A stretch of 64,000 bases of DNA from CAIOTO01 sp040389165 (GTDB lineage: Bacteria > Pseudomonadota > Alphaproteobacteria > Paracaedibacterales > CAIOTO01). The stretch is taken from NCBI GenBank assembly GCA_040389165.1, contig JAZKAK010000006.1:20763-84762 (forward strand), in the 5' to 3' direction. The position numbers and the translations under genes were made by a program. The notes under the pieces were generated by a model. It saw nothing but the letters and a program-made list of their open reading frames with translations. It did no database searches and had not been told where the DNA came from. Of the stretch, positions 8,721-17,605 are shown in pieces (position 1 is the first letter of the stretch; the number at the start of each line of letters is the position of its first letter).

Positions 8721-8737
8721 AAGCAAGTTTCTTCGCA
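8721..8737 (+). repeat. second copy of a 17-base repeat
   Basis: AAGCAAGTTTCTTCGCA here matches 5000-5016 exactly, with no similarity beyond a few flanking bases. Both copies lie in spacers beside exported-protein genes. Slightly downstream, CACGTATCTGTTTT is duplicated at 8761-8774 and 8779-8792, the latter copy reaching into the end of xseA. Confidence 0.6.
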
Positions 8738-8772
8738 CATTCACTTGAAATAGGCATTGTCACGTATCTGTT

Positions 8773-10125
8773 TTATTCACGTATCTGTTTTGATATCGTG
8801 TTTGGCGTAATCAGGACAGATCCATCTATAAAGTGGAGTTGAATTGAGGTTGCATCAAGCGGAAAATCAGCCGCTCTCGCAATAACGCTCTTATTAACAG
8901 CTGCCCATGAGAAACCTTTTTCTAAGATTTTTGAATAAGATGATTGCTCAAGTCTGCCCGTTAAATACGAAAGCTCTTGTGTTTTTAACGCAATAACTGA
9001 ACGGGCAGAACGCGAAAAACGCTCATTGATATGTGCAAAACGTTGTAGGTGCATTTCAAGTGATGCCGCAGGATGCTTTAATACCTGTTTTTGTACACGA
9101 TGCATGGTTAGCGTCAAATAGTGATTCATAGCCCGTGCAAGTCGATCTGATCGATCATCAAGACGTTGCATTGCTGATTCCAACAGATAGTGCGGTTGTG
9201 GTAAGCCACGCGCAAGGCCTTTAACTTTGGTCCATTCCAAACGGAGCATTCGTAAGGTTAACTGGTGCAGCCGTTCTTGCATATGTTGCAGCGTAAACAA
9301 TAATTGCGCGCGCACGGGTGTTGCAAGTTCAGCAGCAGCTGTTGGGGTAGGGGCTCTGACGTCGGCCGCATAATCAATTAATGTCGTGTCTGTTTCATGA
9401 CCAATCGCTGAAATAAGTGGAATCATGCTTGTCGCGGCTGCGCGCACAACGGCTTCTTCGTTAAATGTCCAAAGATCTTCAAGGCTGCCACCACCGCGTG
9501 CCACGATCAAGACATCAGGTCGCATTGACGCATCAAGTACATTCATGCCCCGAATGGCGAGTGAGACTTGTTCAATTGATCCTGGGCCCTGCACCTGCGC
9601 AGGCCAAAGAATAACCTCACACGGAAAACGATCAGCAAGACGATGTAAAATATCACGAATGACAGCACCCGTAGGGGATGTGATAATACCAATGCGTTTT
9701 GGAAATGTCGGAATGGGTCGTTTGCGTGAAAATAACCCTTCGGCTTCGAGGCGTGCTTTGCGTTCCATCAGTACTTGCATTAAGGCACCTTTGCCGGCAG
9801 CTTCAACACGTTCAACAACCACTTGATATTTTGATCGACCTGGATAGGTAGTGATGCGTCCCGTGATGATGACTTCAAGGCCATCTTCCAGCTGCACCGC
9901 CATAGGCGTGCCGCGCCATGCAACAGCATCAATAACGGCATCGTCATCTTTTAAGGCAAAGTATGAATGCCCTGAAGTATGTCGCTTATAGCCACTGATT
10001 TCGCCGCGAATTTTAATATTTCGGAAGCCGTCTTCAACATACTTTTTCAAGCAATGACTAAGCTCACTCACAGATAGTGTGTCGGGGCCAGTGGGAGGAA
10101 AGTCTAAAATACGTTGGGCTTCCAT
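8773..10125 (-). CDS. xseA: exodeoxyribonuclease VII large subunit
   Basis: This 450-residue protein is the catalytic subunit of exonuclease VII, which degrades single-stranded DNA from both ends together with XseB. The N-terminal OB fold (about 15-110, SVSELSHCLKKYVEDGF, IRGEISGYKRHTSGHSYFALKD) precedes the nuclease core with KRIGIITSPTGAVIRDIL, VARGGGSLEDLWTFNEE and ISAIGHETDTTLIDYAAD, and a C-terminal helical region. The length is normal. xseB is not next to it here. A Met-Glu start at 10125 fits the family. Confidence 0.95.
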   Translation of the reverse strand: MEAQRILDFPPTGPDTLSVSELSHCLKKYVEDGFRNIKIRGEISGYKRHTSGHSYFALKDDDAVIDAVAWRGTPMAVQLEDGLEVIITGRITTYPGRSKYQVVVERVEAAGKGALMQVLMERKARLEAEGLFSRKRPIPTFPKRIGIITSPTGAVIRDILHRLADRFPCEVILWPAQVQGPGSIEQVSLAIRGMNVLDASMRPDVLIVARGGGSLEDLWTFNEEAVVRAAATSMIPLISAIGHETDTTLIDYAADVRAPTPTAAAELATPVRAQLLFTLQHMQERLHQLTLRMLRLEWTKVKGLARGLPQPHYLLESAMQRLDDRSDRLARAMNHYLTLTMHRVQKQVLKHPAASLEMHLQRFAHINERFSRSARSVIALKTQELSYLTGRLEQSSYSKILEKGFSWAAVNKSVIARAADFPLDATSIQLHFIDGSVLITPNTISKQIRE

Positions 10126-10257
10126 TGTTTTTGTTTTTCTGGGTATGGCTTTTGTTTGAGGTCATTCTAAAACGAGTGCGGAAGCAATACAAAGGAATTC
10201 TTAGTTATTGTCTTTTGATCGATTTAATGGATTTGATGAAAACGAACATTGCAGAAA

Positions 10258-10626
10258 CTAACTGATTGCGTTTAATACACTCACTACTTCTTCCATCGAG
10301 ATGCCATCGAGAATGAAATTTTTCAATCGATGTGTTCCACCTGACTTTAAAGAGATGCTTGATTTGGGCAAAGACAACGTTTTTGCTAACAGGGCAATAA
10401 TTGCTTTGTTGGCATGATTATCTTCTGGCACGGCAGTGACGTAGACTTTTAGGTATGCTCGGCCATCAGCATCGAGCACAATGCCATCAATACGTTCTTT
10501 TGCTGCCTTTGGGGTGGCGCGTATAAATAGTTCGACACCTTCTTTGGTTGCGCGGCAAGGGTAAGTAGATGGTTCTACTGTAGCTGTGTTTGGCAGGGTA
10601 TCAAATAGCGAGCGTTGTTTGCTCAC
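10258..10626 (-). CDS. DUF167 (YggU) family protein
   Basis: The conserved part is the family core: VELFIRATPKAAKERIDGI, LKVYVTAVPEDNHANKAII, and SSISLKSGGTHRLKNFILDG. Proteins of this family are small and of unresolved function. I start at GTG 10626, which shares the bases GTGA with the cutA stop, with AAAGG eight bases upstream; an in-frame ATG at 10656 inside cutA would add ten residues, and the frame stays open further back. The overlap implies translation coupled to cutA. About 122 residues, slightly long because of a non-conserved N-terminus. Confidence 0.8.
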   Translation of the reverse strand: MSKQRSLFDTLPNTATVEPSTYPCRATKEGVELFIRATPKAAKERIDGIVLDADGRAYLKVYVTAVPEDNHANKAIIALLAKTLSLPKSSISLKSGGTHRLKNFILDGISMEEVVSVLNAIS

Positions 10627-10952
10627 ATCATTGCCTTTGTTTGTTGGTATGCCCATACAGAGTAAGCTTTGTTTGCTTCTGCTGGCCAGCTTAGCATTGC
10701 CGGAATTTGATAGGGGTGCCACGCTTTAATTGCTTCATAGGCGAAGGCGTAATGATCTTCTGGAATTTTTATTAAAAGACCAATTTCAGTGACAGTTTTA
10801 AGTTCAGCACTTTCTAAATAGATAGCGGTATGTGGTGACATAACGTTTACACACGCAGCGAGTTTTGATTCTACAACTTTTTTTGCGAGGTTCTTTGCTT
10901 CTTCAGCTGATCCGACGGTTGTGTACATCATTACCATATTTAGGTCGGACAT
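10623..10952 (-). CDS. cutA: CutA divalent-cation tolerance family protein
   Basis: A 109-residue CutA1 protein, a trimeric ferredoxin-like fold linked to copper and divalent metal tolerance. Family marks are YTTVGSAEEAKNLAKKVVESKLAACVNV, the EIGLLIKIPEDHY region and WHPYQIPAMLSWPA. An AGGAAA ribosome site sits eight bases before ATG 10952. It is the first gene of a two-gene unit with DUF167. Its precise role in this organism is unknown. Confidence 0.93.
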   Translation of the reverse strand: MSDLNMVMMYTTVGSAEEAKNLAKKVVESKLAACVNVMSPHTAIYLESAELKTVTEIGLLIKIPEDHYAFAYEAIKAWHPYQIPAMLSWPAEANKAYSVWAYQQTKAMM

Positions 10953-11225
10953 GATTAGTTTCCTTAATGTGAGTCATATTATTTTTTAAAATACGTTGAG
11001 CTGTAGGTAAGCTTCTTTAATGACTTGTAGTGCAAGGTCGTTGTTTAAGTCAACACCAAAACAATGTGTATTGAAGACTGAGTATTGAGGTGTATCTCAT
11101 CTGTCATTGAATAGAAAAAACAAAGCATTTAAAATTTACATCTTAGCGCCGAGTTCACTCTGTAATACGTTAGAAGCATGTTTTTTTATGAATAGGTATG
11201 CGCTTTATTGTTGATATATGTTGAA

Positions 11226-12131
11226 TTATGCGGCTTTACGTTCTTTATTCGCACCAAGTGAGATCGTATATTTCTTGCGTATAGGTAATTGATTAACAAC
11301 AAGTCCGATAAAGACGATACCGCATGCTAGTATGGTTTTCAGAGACATCGTTTCCCCGAGGAAAATCCAGCCAGAAGCCATCCCAACAATTGGGATAAGC
11401 AAGGAGTAGGGGGCAACAACAATCGGTGAATAATGTTTGATAAGGTATGTTTGTAAGGTGGCGCCGATCCAGGTTGCGAAAACAATTGTGTAAAATAAGG
11501 CGCCAAATCCATACAGTGACAATCCTGAGAACGAGGCAATTATTGCATCAGGCCCTTCGATATAATAAGAACATATGAAATTAGGTATTGGTGAGAATAA
11601 ACACGACCATATAACAAGTGCGAAACTATCAACAGGCCCCGCGAGTTTGAGAAGAAGATTGGCTGTTGCCCAAAATGACGCTGCTAACACTACCATTAAG
11701 AATGCTGAAATGGATATGAAATGGTAATTCAAACTGAGTACAATTAAGTACATGCCAATAACAGCAATGGATACTCCGGCTATTTGTTGATTTGTTGGTT
11801 TGATGTTTAGCACAAAATAAGATAAGACGAGTGCGAATGGAATATGCATTTGCAATATGATGGAAGATAGACCTGCAGGTGTGCCGAGTGTCATTCCTTT
11901 AAACATACACGCAAAAGATAAAAATCCCTGAGAGAATCCAATGCCAATCAGAATAGGCCATGATGTTTTTGGTTTTGGGATAAATAACACAAGTGGAAAA
12001 GCAACAAATAAGAAGCGTAGTCCGCTGAATAAAAATTGGGGCATTTCTGTAAGCCCTAATTTCATAACAACAAAATTAAATCCCCATAAGAAGGCAACAA
12101 GGACGGCAAGTAAAACGTGATTTAGACTCAT
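11226..12131 (-). CDS. eamA: EamA/DMT-family exporter, close to E. coli EamA (YdeD)
   Basis: A 301-residue membrane protein with about ten helices in two EamA halves. The opening FLWGFNFVVMKLGL...GLRFLFVAFPLVLFIPKPK follows the E. coli cysteine/O-acetylserine exporter closely, and so does APYSLLIPIVGMASGWIFLGE in the second half. Substrates in this superfamily vary, so export of amino acids or related metabolites is likely but unproved. It is monocistronic: the spacer in front holds the gltX terminator, and the 270 bases after it show no feature. Confidence 0.8.
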   Translation of the reverse strand: MSLNHVLLAVLVAFLWGFNFVVMKLGLTEMPQFLFSGLRFLFVAFPLVLFIPKPKTSWPILIGIGFSQGFLSFACMFKGMTLGTPAGLSSIILQMHIPFALVLSYFVLNIKPTNQQIAGVSIAVIGMYLIVLSLNYHFISISAFLMVVLAASFWATANLLLKLAGPVDSFALVIWSCLFSPIPNFICSYYIEGPDAIIASFSGLSLYGFGALFYTIVFATWIGATLQTYLIKHYSPIVVAPYSLLIPIVGMASGWIFLGETMSLKTILACGIVFIGLVVNQLPIRKKYTISLGANKERKAA

Positions 12132-12142
12132 CTTAGGGGCTC

Positions 12143-12184
12143 AAAAAGTTAGAGTAGGCATACTTAATGTATATGCTTACTCTA
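12143..12184 (-). terminator. rho-independent terminator of gltX
   Basis: A 13-bp stem with one mismatch (TAGAGTAGGCATA at 12150-12162, TATGCTTACTCTA at 12172-12184) has a 9-base loop. On the minus strand it is followed by a run of five T. It lies between the gltX stop and the eamA start, so it could also act as an operator for eamA. Confidence 0.65.
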
Positions 12185-12258
12185 AACCATATTTTCAAGA
12201 TTTTAAATGCATTTAAATTTATAAAAAGAAGTTTTTTTAATTAAAAATTAACGTTTTA

Positions 12259-13686
12259 TTAACTTAAATATGAATCAATACGTGTCAACGTTTCATGTAT
12301 GCCTAGGATTTCCATGACTTCAAATAGGCTTGGAGAAACCGTGCGGTGCGTCAACGCAACGCGAAGCGGTTGCGCGAGGGCGCCAAGCTTAATATCAAGC
12401 GTTTGGGCGCAATCACGTAATACGGCTTCAAGCGTATCGTGCGTGAAATCACTTGCAGCAAGTGCCGCTCGTAACGTGATGACATGCTGTTTTGCTGTAT
12501 CGTTACAGAATGTGAGTGCTTTTTCATCATAATCAGCAGGCAATGGTGTATAAACAAGTGCGCCTTCAGCAAGTTCAATTAAGGTTTTTGCGCGTTCTTT
12601 AAGACCGTTCATGCCGCGCGAAATACGCTCAAGTTCGGTAGATGTTGCCTCGCGTCCTAATTTTTCATTTAAAAATGGTATGATCAATTCACACAAACGT
12701 TGATTTTCTGTACTACGAATATAATGCCCGTTCAAATTAGTCATCTTTGCCATATCAAGACGTGCAGGCGCGCGGCCAATGCCAGGCAGATCAAACCATT
12801 CGATGGCTTGTTCTATTGATATGATTTCATCGTCTCCATGTCCCCAGCCGAGTTTTAATAAATAATTACACATCGCTTCCGGTAAGAACCCCATTGCTTT
12901 GTATTCGTCTGCCCCCATCGCCCCGTGACGTTTGGAAAGTTTGGCGCCGTCCGCACCGTGAATGAGTGGGATATGAGCAAATTCAGGCACATGCCAGCCG
13001 CATGCCTCATATATTTGTTTCTGACGAAAGGCGTTCGTTAGGTGGTCATCACCGCGAATAATATGAGAGATATGCATGTCATGGTCATCAACAATAACGG
13101 AAAGCATATAGGTTGGCGTGCCGTCTGCTCGTAATAAAATTAAATCATCGAGCTGTTTGTTTTGAACGTGAACAATGCCTTGCACCAAGTCTTGAATAAC
13201 TGTTTCACCGTCTTGTGGTGTTCTAAAACGAACGACTGGATTCACACCTTCGGGTTTTAGCGCTTGATCGCGATCACGCCAGAAACCATTGTATCGTGGT
13301 GGCAAGCCATTCGCTTTTGCTTCTTCGCGCATCTGGTCAACTTCTTCGGGTGAGCAATAGCAGTAGTAGGCTTTTCCGTCGGTAACCAATTTATGCGCAA
13401 TTTCACTGTGGCGTGGTAAGCGTTCGGATTGAAAAACGACGTCATGATCAGTTTCAAGACCGAGCCATTTAAGGCTGCTGAAAATAGCATCAACGGCTTC
13501 TTTAGTGGAACGTTCGCGGTCGGTATCTTCGATGCGGAGTAAAAATCGCCCTCCAGTGTGTTTTGCGAAAAGCCAGTTGAACAACGCCGTCCGTGCGCCA
13601 CCAATATGTAGGTAACCCGTTGGGCTGGGTGCAAAGCGGACGATTGGCTTATCGCTCGTTTGAAAGGGAGAGGTGGAATGTGTCAT
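12259..13686 (-). CDS. gltX: glutamyl-tRNA synthetase
   Basis: A class I aminoacyl-tRNA synthetase of 475 residues that charges tRNA-Glu. The HIGH-type motif is in APSPTGYLHIGGARTALFNW near residue 20, and KLSKR is near residue 247 in GAKLSKRHGA. The middle GDDHLTNAFRQ and the C-terminal helical anticodon-binding region are complete. Many alphaproteobacteria have two gltX copies, of which one may charge tRNA-Gln for the GatCAB route; only one copy is in this window. It stands alone with its own terminator. Confidence 0.97.
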   Translation of the reverse strand: MTHSTSPFQTSDKPIVRFAPSPTGYLHIGGARTALFNWLFAKHTGGRFLLRIEDTDRERSTKEAVDAIFSSLKWLGLETDHDVVFQSERLPRHSEIAHKLVTDGKAYYCYCSPEEVDQMREEAKANGLPPRYNGFWRDRDQALKPEGVNPVVRFRTPQDGETVIQDLVQGIVHVQNKQLDDLILLRADGTPTYMLSVIVDDHDMHISHIIRGDDHLTNAFRQKQIYEACGWHVPEFAHIPLIHGADGAKLSKRHGAMGADEYKAMGFLPEAMCNYLLKLGWGHGDDEIISIEQAIEWFDLPGIGRAPARLDMAKMTNLNGHYIRSTENQRLCELIIPFLNEKLGREATSTELERISRGMNGLKERAKTLIELAEGALVYTPLPADYDEKALTFCNDTAKQHVITLRAALAASDFTHDTLEAVLRDCAQTLDIKLGALAQPLRVALTHRTVSPSLFEVMEILGIHETLTRIDSYLS

Positions 13687-13835
13687 GGTGGCCTGTTATT
13701 TTTGTGTAATGTGTAGTGGCAGCTTAGCAAATTAAGGTGAGAATGAACACGGGATTGTCGCTGTGAATGGTTTATCAATCTTATTGACATGCATTTAATT
13801 ATCGTGTTAAAAAACTAATGATTAAATAAAACATA

Positions 13836-14498
13836 ATGAATTATATGCTGAGTAAAATATTTTTATTAAATTTGTTGATTGTTATTCATGTAAGCATTGG
13901 AATTGCTCAAACAGTCATTGACAACAAGCAAGCTCCAGACTTAGCTGCGATTACGTATGAAGACTGGATTCAAACGTTAATCACAGGGGCAAAACGCCAA
14001 ATAGGAAAAACCCTTAGCTATAATCCGGCTTACAAGACACTATTATATCCAAATGGTGATGTCCCTGTGAGTTATGGCGTTTGTACCGATGTCATCATTA
14101 GGGGCTTTCGGGCAGCAGGAATTGATTTGCAAAAATTAGTTCATGAAGATATGAAAAAACATTGGTCGCACTACCCTAAAAAGTGGGGATTAAAACGTCC
14201 TGACAAAAATATTGATCATCGTCGTGTGCCCAATTTAGCTGTTTTTTTTGAACGTGTTGGCATGAAAAATGACAAAAGTGAGCTGCTCGCGGGTGATATT
14301 GTCATCTGGGATTTGGGCGGTGGAACGCTGCACATTGGCTTGTTGAGCGACGCAAAGGCGGGGAAAATACCGTTAGTTATCCATAATATTTGCTGCGGTG
14401 TAAAACAAGAAGATATTCTAAATGAGTATACAATCGTTGCTACCTATCGATTAACAGATGCTGCCATTAAAAAATTAAAGAAGTTATGCGACTATTAG
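13836..14498 (+). CDS. exported DUF1287 family protein
   Basis: A 220-residue protein with a hydrophobic N-terminal segment (about 5-25) that looks like a signal peptide. The body matches DUF1287: TLSYNPAYKTLLYPNGDVP, GVCTDVIIRGFRAAGIDLQKLVHEDM, the RVPNLAVFFER stretch, LLAGDIVIWDLGGGTLHIGLLSD and IHNICCGVKQEDIL. The paired Cys (GVCTD) and His (LHIG) resemble an NlpC/P60-like cysteine hydrolase arrangement, so a cell-wall peptidase role is possible but not shown. ATG 13845 is an alternative start. It has no operon partner. Confidence 0.8.
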   Translation: MNYMLSKIFLLNLLIVIHVSIGIAQTVIDNKQAPDLAAITYEDWIQTLITGAKRQIGKTLSYNPAYKTLLYPNGDVPVSYGVCTDVIIRGFRAAGIDLQKLVHEDMKKHWSHYPKKWGLKRPDKNIDHRRVPNLAVFFERVGMKNDKSELLAGDIVIWDLGGGTLHIGLLSDAKAGKIPLVIHNICCGVKQEDILNEYTIVATYRLTDAAIKKLKKLCDY

Positions 14499-14676
14499 CT
14501 AGCGGGCGCAAAAGACTCAGAAATGGCAGCGAGAGTATTTCTTTGAAATCTTTGATGATAAGCCAATAGATAGTCCTAAATTACTTACGTTGTCTGGTGG
14601 TTGCCTATAACAACTTCTTGCGGCCACCCCCACATTTCGCTACCCTAAAGACAGTGCAACTCACACGATATTTTTA

Positions 14677-15255
14677 ATGAACTCCTTTTCATTCTCAGCC
14701 GATTCTTTGGCAAAAATCGATATAATCCTGACTCATTACCCAGCCGATCGCAAAGCAAGCGCAGTTTTGCCATTGCTTGATTTGGCGCAGCGGGAAAGCG
14801 GTGGATGGTTGCCGACACCAGCGATGGAGGCTGTCGCAACGATGCTCGATATGCCATTTATTCGTGTGTACGAGGTCGCAACATTCTACACCATGTTTAA
14901 TTTAAAGCCCGTTGGGCGTCATCATGTGCAAGTGTGTGGTACGACGCCGTGTTGGCTCCGCGGCGCTGAAGATATAATGAACACCTGTAAAAAGCATCTT
15001 GGTATTCAAAAGGGTGGTACAACAGACGATGGCCTGTTCACACTCTCTGAATTTGAGTGCCTTGGCGCCTGCGTAAATGCACCAGTTGTGCAAATTAACG
15101 ATGATTATTTCGAAGATTTAACACCAGAGAAAATGGTTGAGTTGCTCGATCAGTTAAAATTGGGTGGTACTGTGAGCAAGGGCTCGCAAATTGGCAGGCA
15201 ATGTTCAAAGGCTGTGAATATTGTTGGTAATCAGGATGGAGCAGAATCATGCTAA
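14677..15255 (+). CDS. nuoE: NADH-quinone oxidoreductase subunit E
   Basis: A 192-residue 24-kDa-type subunit of complex I. The four cysteines for the N1a 2Fe-2S cluster are Cys87 and Cys92 (VCGTTPCW) and Cys128 and Cys132 (ECLGACVNAP). It works with NuoF in the NADH-oxidising module. No clear ribosome site precedes ATG 14677, but the frame upstream offers no better start. It overlaps nuoF by seven bases. Codon use is visibly more GC-rich than in the exported-protein genes. The rest of the nuo genes are not in the window. Confidence 0.96.
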   Translation: MNSFSFSADSLAKIDIILTHYPADRKASAVLPLLDLAQRESGGWLPTPAMEAVATMLDMPFIRVYEVATFYTMFNLKPVGRHHVQVCGTTPCWLRGAEDIMNTCKKHLGIQKGGTTDDGLFTLSEFECLGACVNAPVVQINDDYFEDLTPEKMVELLDQLKLGGTVSKGSQIGRQCSKAVNIVGNQDGAESC

Positions 15256-16520
15256 AACCGGATGATCGCATTTTTCAAAACCTTTATGGCGAGCAATCCA
15301 TAGACCTCAAAGCCGCGAGGGCACGCGGTGACTGGTCAACCACAAAAGACATAATTGCCAATGGGCGCGACTGGATTGTTGCCGAAGTTAAAGCATCAGG
15401 CCTTCGTGGGCGAGGCGGTGCCGGTTTTTCGGCTGGCATGAAATGGTCATTTATCCCTAAAGACACAAGCCCGTACCCAGTATATCTGGTCATCAATGCA
15501 GACGAGAGCGAACCTGGTACATGCAAAGATCGTGATATTTTGCGAAATGAGCCACATAAATTGATTGAAGGCGCATTGATTGCTGCCGTCTCCATTGGTG
15601 CACATGTTGGCTATATCTATATTCGCGGCGAGTATTATAACGAATCGGTCGCACTGCAAAGGGCAATCGATGAAGCATATGCAGCGGGGCTGTTAGGTAA
15701 GAATGCGGCGAAGTCCGGTTGGGATTTTGATTTGTATGTACACCGTGGGGCAGGGGCGTACATTTGTGGCGAAGAAACAGCGTTGATTGAAAGCCTTGAA
15801 GGTAAAAAAGGCATGCCGCGTTTAAAGCCCCCATTCCCAGCGAACATCGGGCTTTATGGTTGTCCGACGATTATCAACAACGTTGAAACCATTGCTGTTG
15901 TGCCAACTATTCTACGGCGCGGCAGTGCGTGGTTTGCTGGGCTTGGTCGGCCTAACAATACGGGCACAAAGATCTTTTGTATTTCAGGGCACGTCAACCG
16001 TCCGTGCAATGTGGAAGAAGAAATGGGCATACCATTACGTGAATTGATCGACAAGCATGCAGGCGGAGTCCGTGGTGGTTGGAACAACCTAAAGGCTGTG
16101 ATTCCGGGCGGCTCGTCTGTGCCGTTGCTGCCAAAAGATGTGTGTGATTCGGTGCTGATGGATTTCGACAGTTTGCGTGCCGAAGGCTCCGGCCTTGGCA
16201 CCGCTGGTGTGATTGTGATGGATCAATCAACAGATGTGATCAAAGCAATCGCCCGCCTAAGTAAGTTCTATATGCATGAAAGTTGTGGGCAATGTTCGCC
16301 GTGCCGCGAAGGTACAGGCTGGATGTGGCGTATGATGGAAAAACTTGCGAAAGGCGATGGCGTGTCGTCGGATATAGATCTATTGCTCGAGGTGACAAAG
16401 CAAGTCGAAGGTCATACGATTTGTGCGTTAGGTGATGCAGCTGCGTGGCCAATTCAAGGGTTGGTGCGGCATTTCAGGCACGAGATTGAAGAGCGAATAC
16501 GGAATGCGAGTGCTGCTTAA
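15249..16520 (+). CDS. nuoF: NADH-quinone oxidoreductase subunit F
   Basis: A 423-residue 51-kDa-type subunit that binds NADH, FMN and the N3 4Fe-4S cluster. The glycine-rich NADH site GLRGRGGAGFSAGMKWSF is near residue 50, the FMN region GAGAYICGEETALIESLEG near 170, and the cluster ligands are in ESCGQCSPCREGTGW near 345 with the fourth Cys in GHTICALGDAAAWP near 395. It starts inside the end of nuoE. The stop is three bases from the convergent hrcA stop. Length and motifs are complete. Confidence 0.97.
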   Translation: MLKPDDRIFQNLYGEQSIDLKAARARGDWSTTKDIIANGRDWIVAEVKASGLRGRGGAGFSAGMKWSFIPKDTSPYPVYLVINADESEPGTCKDRDILRNEPHKLIEGALIAAVSIGAHVGYIYIRGEYYNESVALQRAIDEAYAAGLLGKNAAKSGWDFDLYVHRGAGAYICGEETALIESLEGKKGMPRLKPPFPANIGLYGCPTIINNVETIAVVPTILRRGSAWFAGLGRPNNTGTKIFCISGHVNRPCNVEEEMGIPLRELIDKHAGGVRGGWNNLKAVIPGGSSVPLLPKDVCDSVLMDFDSLRAEGSGLGTAGVIVMDQSTDVIKAIARLSKFYMHESCGQCSPCREGTGWMWRMMEKLAKGDGVSSDIDLLLEVTKQVEGHTICALGDAAAWPIQGLVRHFRHEIEERIRNASAA

Positions 16521-16523
16521 TGG

Positions 16524-17567
16524 CTACCCCAACAGTTTCCCGACGATTTTAGCCGTATAATCCACCAATGGAATAATGCGGCTATAATTCATGCGTGATG
16601 GACCGATCACCCCGATGGCGCCGATGATTTTTTGCTCTGAGTTATGATACGGTGATACGATTAGCGAGCAGCCAGACACATGAAACAGGCTATTTTCGGC
16701 GCCAATAAAGATTTGTACGCCTTCTGCTTGAATGGATGCATCTAATAGCTGTTGGAGTGTTTCTTTTGTATCAAGCGCTTGGAATAATGTTCGAATCTGA
16801 TCAAGCTCAGTCAGTTCTGTTACGTTGCCAAGGAGATTTGATTGTCCTTTTACGATCAGCGATCCGCCACGCTCTCCACCAGCCCAAACGCCTAGGCCCA
16901 TTTCAACTACTTTTGTGGTGAGCTCATCCAGTTGTGCTTTGTGTTGACGTAATTCCTCGGTGATCATTACGCGCGCGTCAAAAAGTGTGCGACCGAATAT
17001 ACGTGCACTTAAATAATTTGATGCTTCGTTGAGCACGGATTGCGTAATGGTTGGTGGCAAGTCAATAATGCGATTTTCAATGTTACCATCTTGTGAAATG
17101 AGAACGACGAGTGCGCGCCCAGGGGCAAGATGCACGAATTCAAGATGCTTAAGGAGTGAATCACTTTTAGGGGCCATAACAAGGCCTGCGCATGAAGATA
17201 GGCCTGAAAGCATTGTTGAGGCTTCTTCGAGTACGTTGTCTATGCTAAGTCCAGAGCTTTTACAGCGCCGTTCAATCTCGACGCGTTCTTGTTCTTTGAT
17301 ATCACCAACTTCAAGAATACCATCCACAAAATAGCGCAATCCTGCATCGGTTGGAAGCCGTCCTGCAGATGTATGTGGTGCAAACAACAAGCCTGCTTCT
17401 TCAAGATCTGCCATAACATTGCGTATGGTGGCGGGCGATAATGGTTGTTTTAGACGCCTGGAGAGAGTGCGAGAGCCAACAGGTTCCCCTGTTTCGATAA
17501 ACGTATCGATTATTTCACGAAAAACTTCGATCGATCGATCATTAAGTTCTGCGACGGTTAGTGACAT
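16524..17567 (-). CDS. hrcA: heat-inducible transcription repressor HrcA
   Basis: A 347-residue repressor that binds CIRCE operators of heat-shock genes such as groESL. The N-terminal winged helix (FIETGEPVGSRTLSRRLKQPLSPATIRNVMADLEEAGLL, about 20-60) and the GAF-like central domain are present. The end carries GAIGVIGPSRMNYSRIIPLVDYTAKIVGKLLG, the family signature. In many alphaproteobacteria hrcA precedes grpE; here secF follows instead. I found no CIRCE inverted repeat in the sequence before it. AAGAGAG before the ATG serves as the ribosome site. Confidence 0.96.
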   Translation of the reverse strand: MSLTVAELNDRSIEVFREIIDTFIETGEPVGSRTLSRRLKQPLSPATIRNVMADLEEAGLLFAPHTSAGRLPTDAGLRYFVDGILEVGDIKEQERVEIERRCKSSGLSIDNVLEEASTMLSGLSSCAGLVMAPKSDSLLKHLEFVHLAPGRALVVLISQDGNIENRIIDLPPTITQSVLNEASNYLSARIFGRTLFDARVMITEELRQHKAQLDELTTKVVEMGLGVWAGGERGGSLIVKGQSNLLGNVTELTELDQIRTLFQALDTKETLQQLLDASIQAEGVQIFIGAENSLFHVSGCSLIVSPYHNSEQKIIGAIGVIGPSRMNYSRIIPLVDYTAKIVGKLLG

Positions 17568-17605
17568 GTGTTGGCTCTCTTGTACCTTAGATCTATAAAT
17601 TATTA

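Noticed and set aside
14500..14608. Short open frame upstream of nuoE
   Set aside because: About 35 codons between two stops, no start or ribosome site, and no recognisable similarity; perhaps a relic, but unsupported.
15284..16452. Several antisense open frames in nuoF
   Set aside because: nuoF is GC-richer, so antisense stops are rare; none has a ribosome site or a family match.
16524..17605. CIRCE element controlling hrcA
   Set aside because: No TTAGCACTC-N9-GAGTGCTAA repeat is present near the gene.
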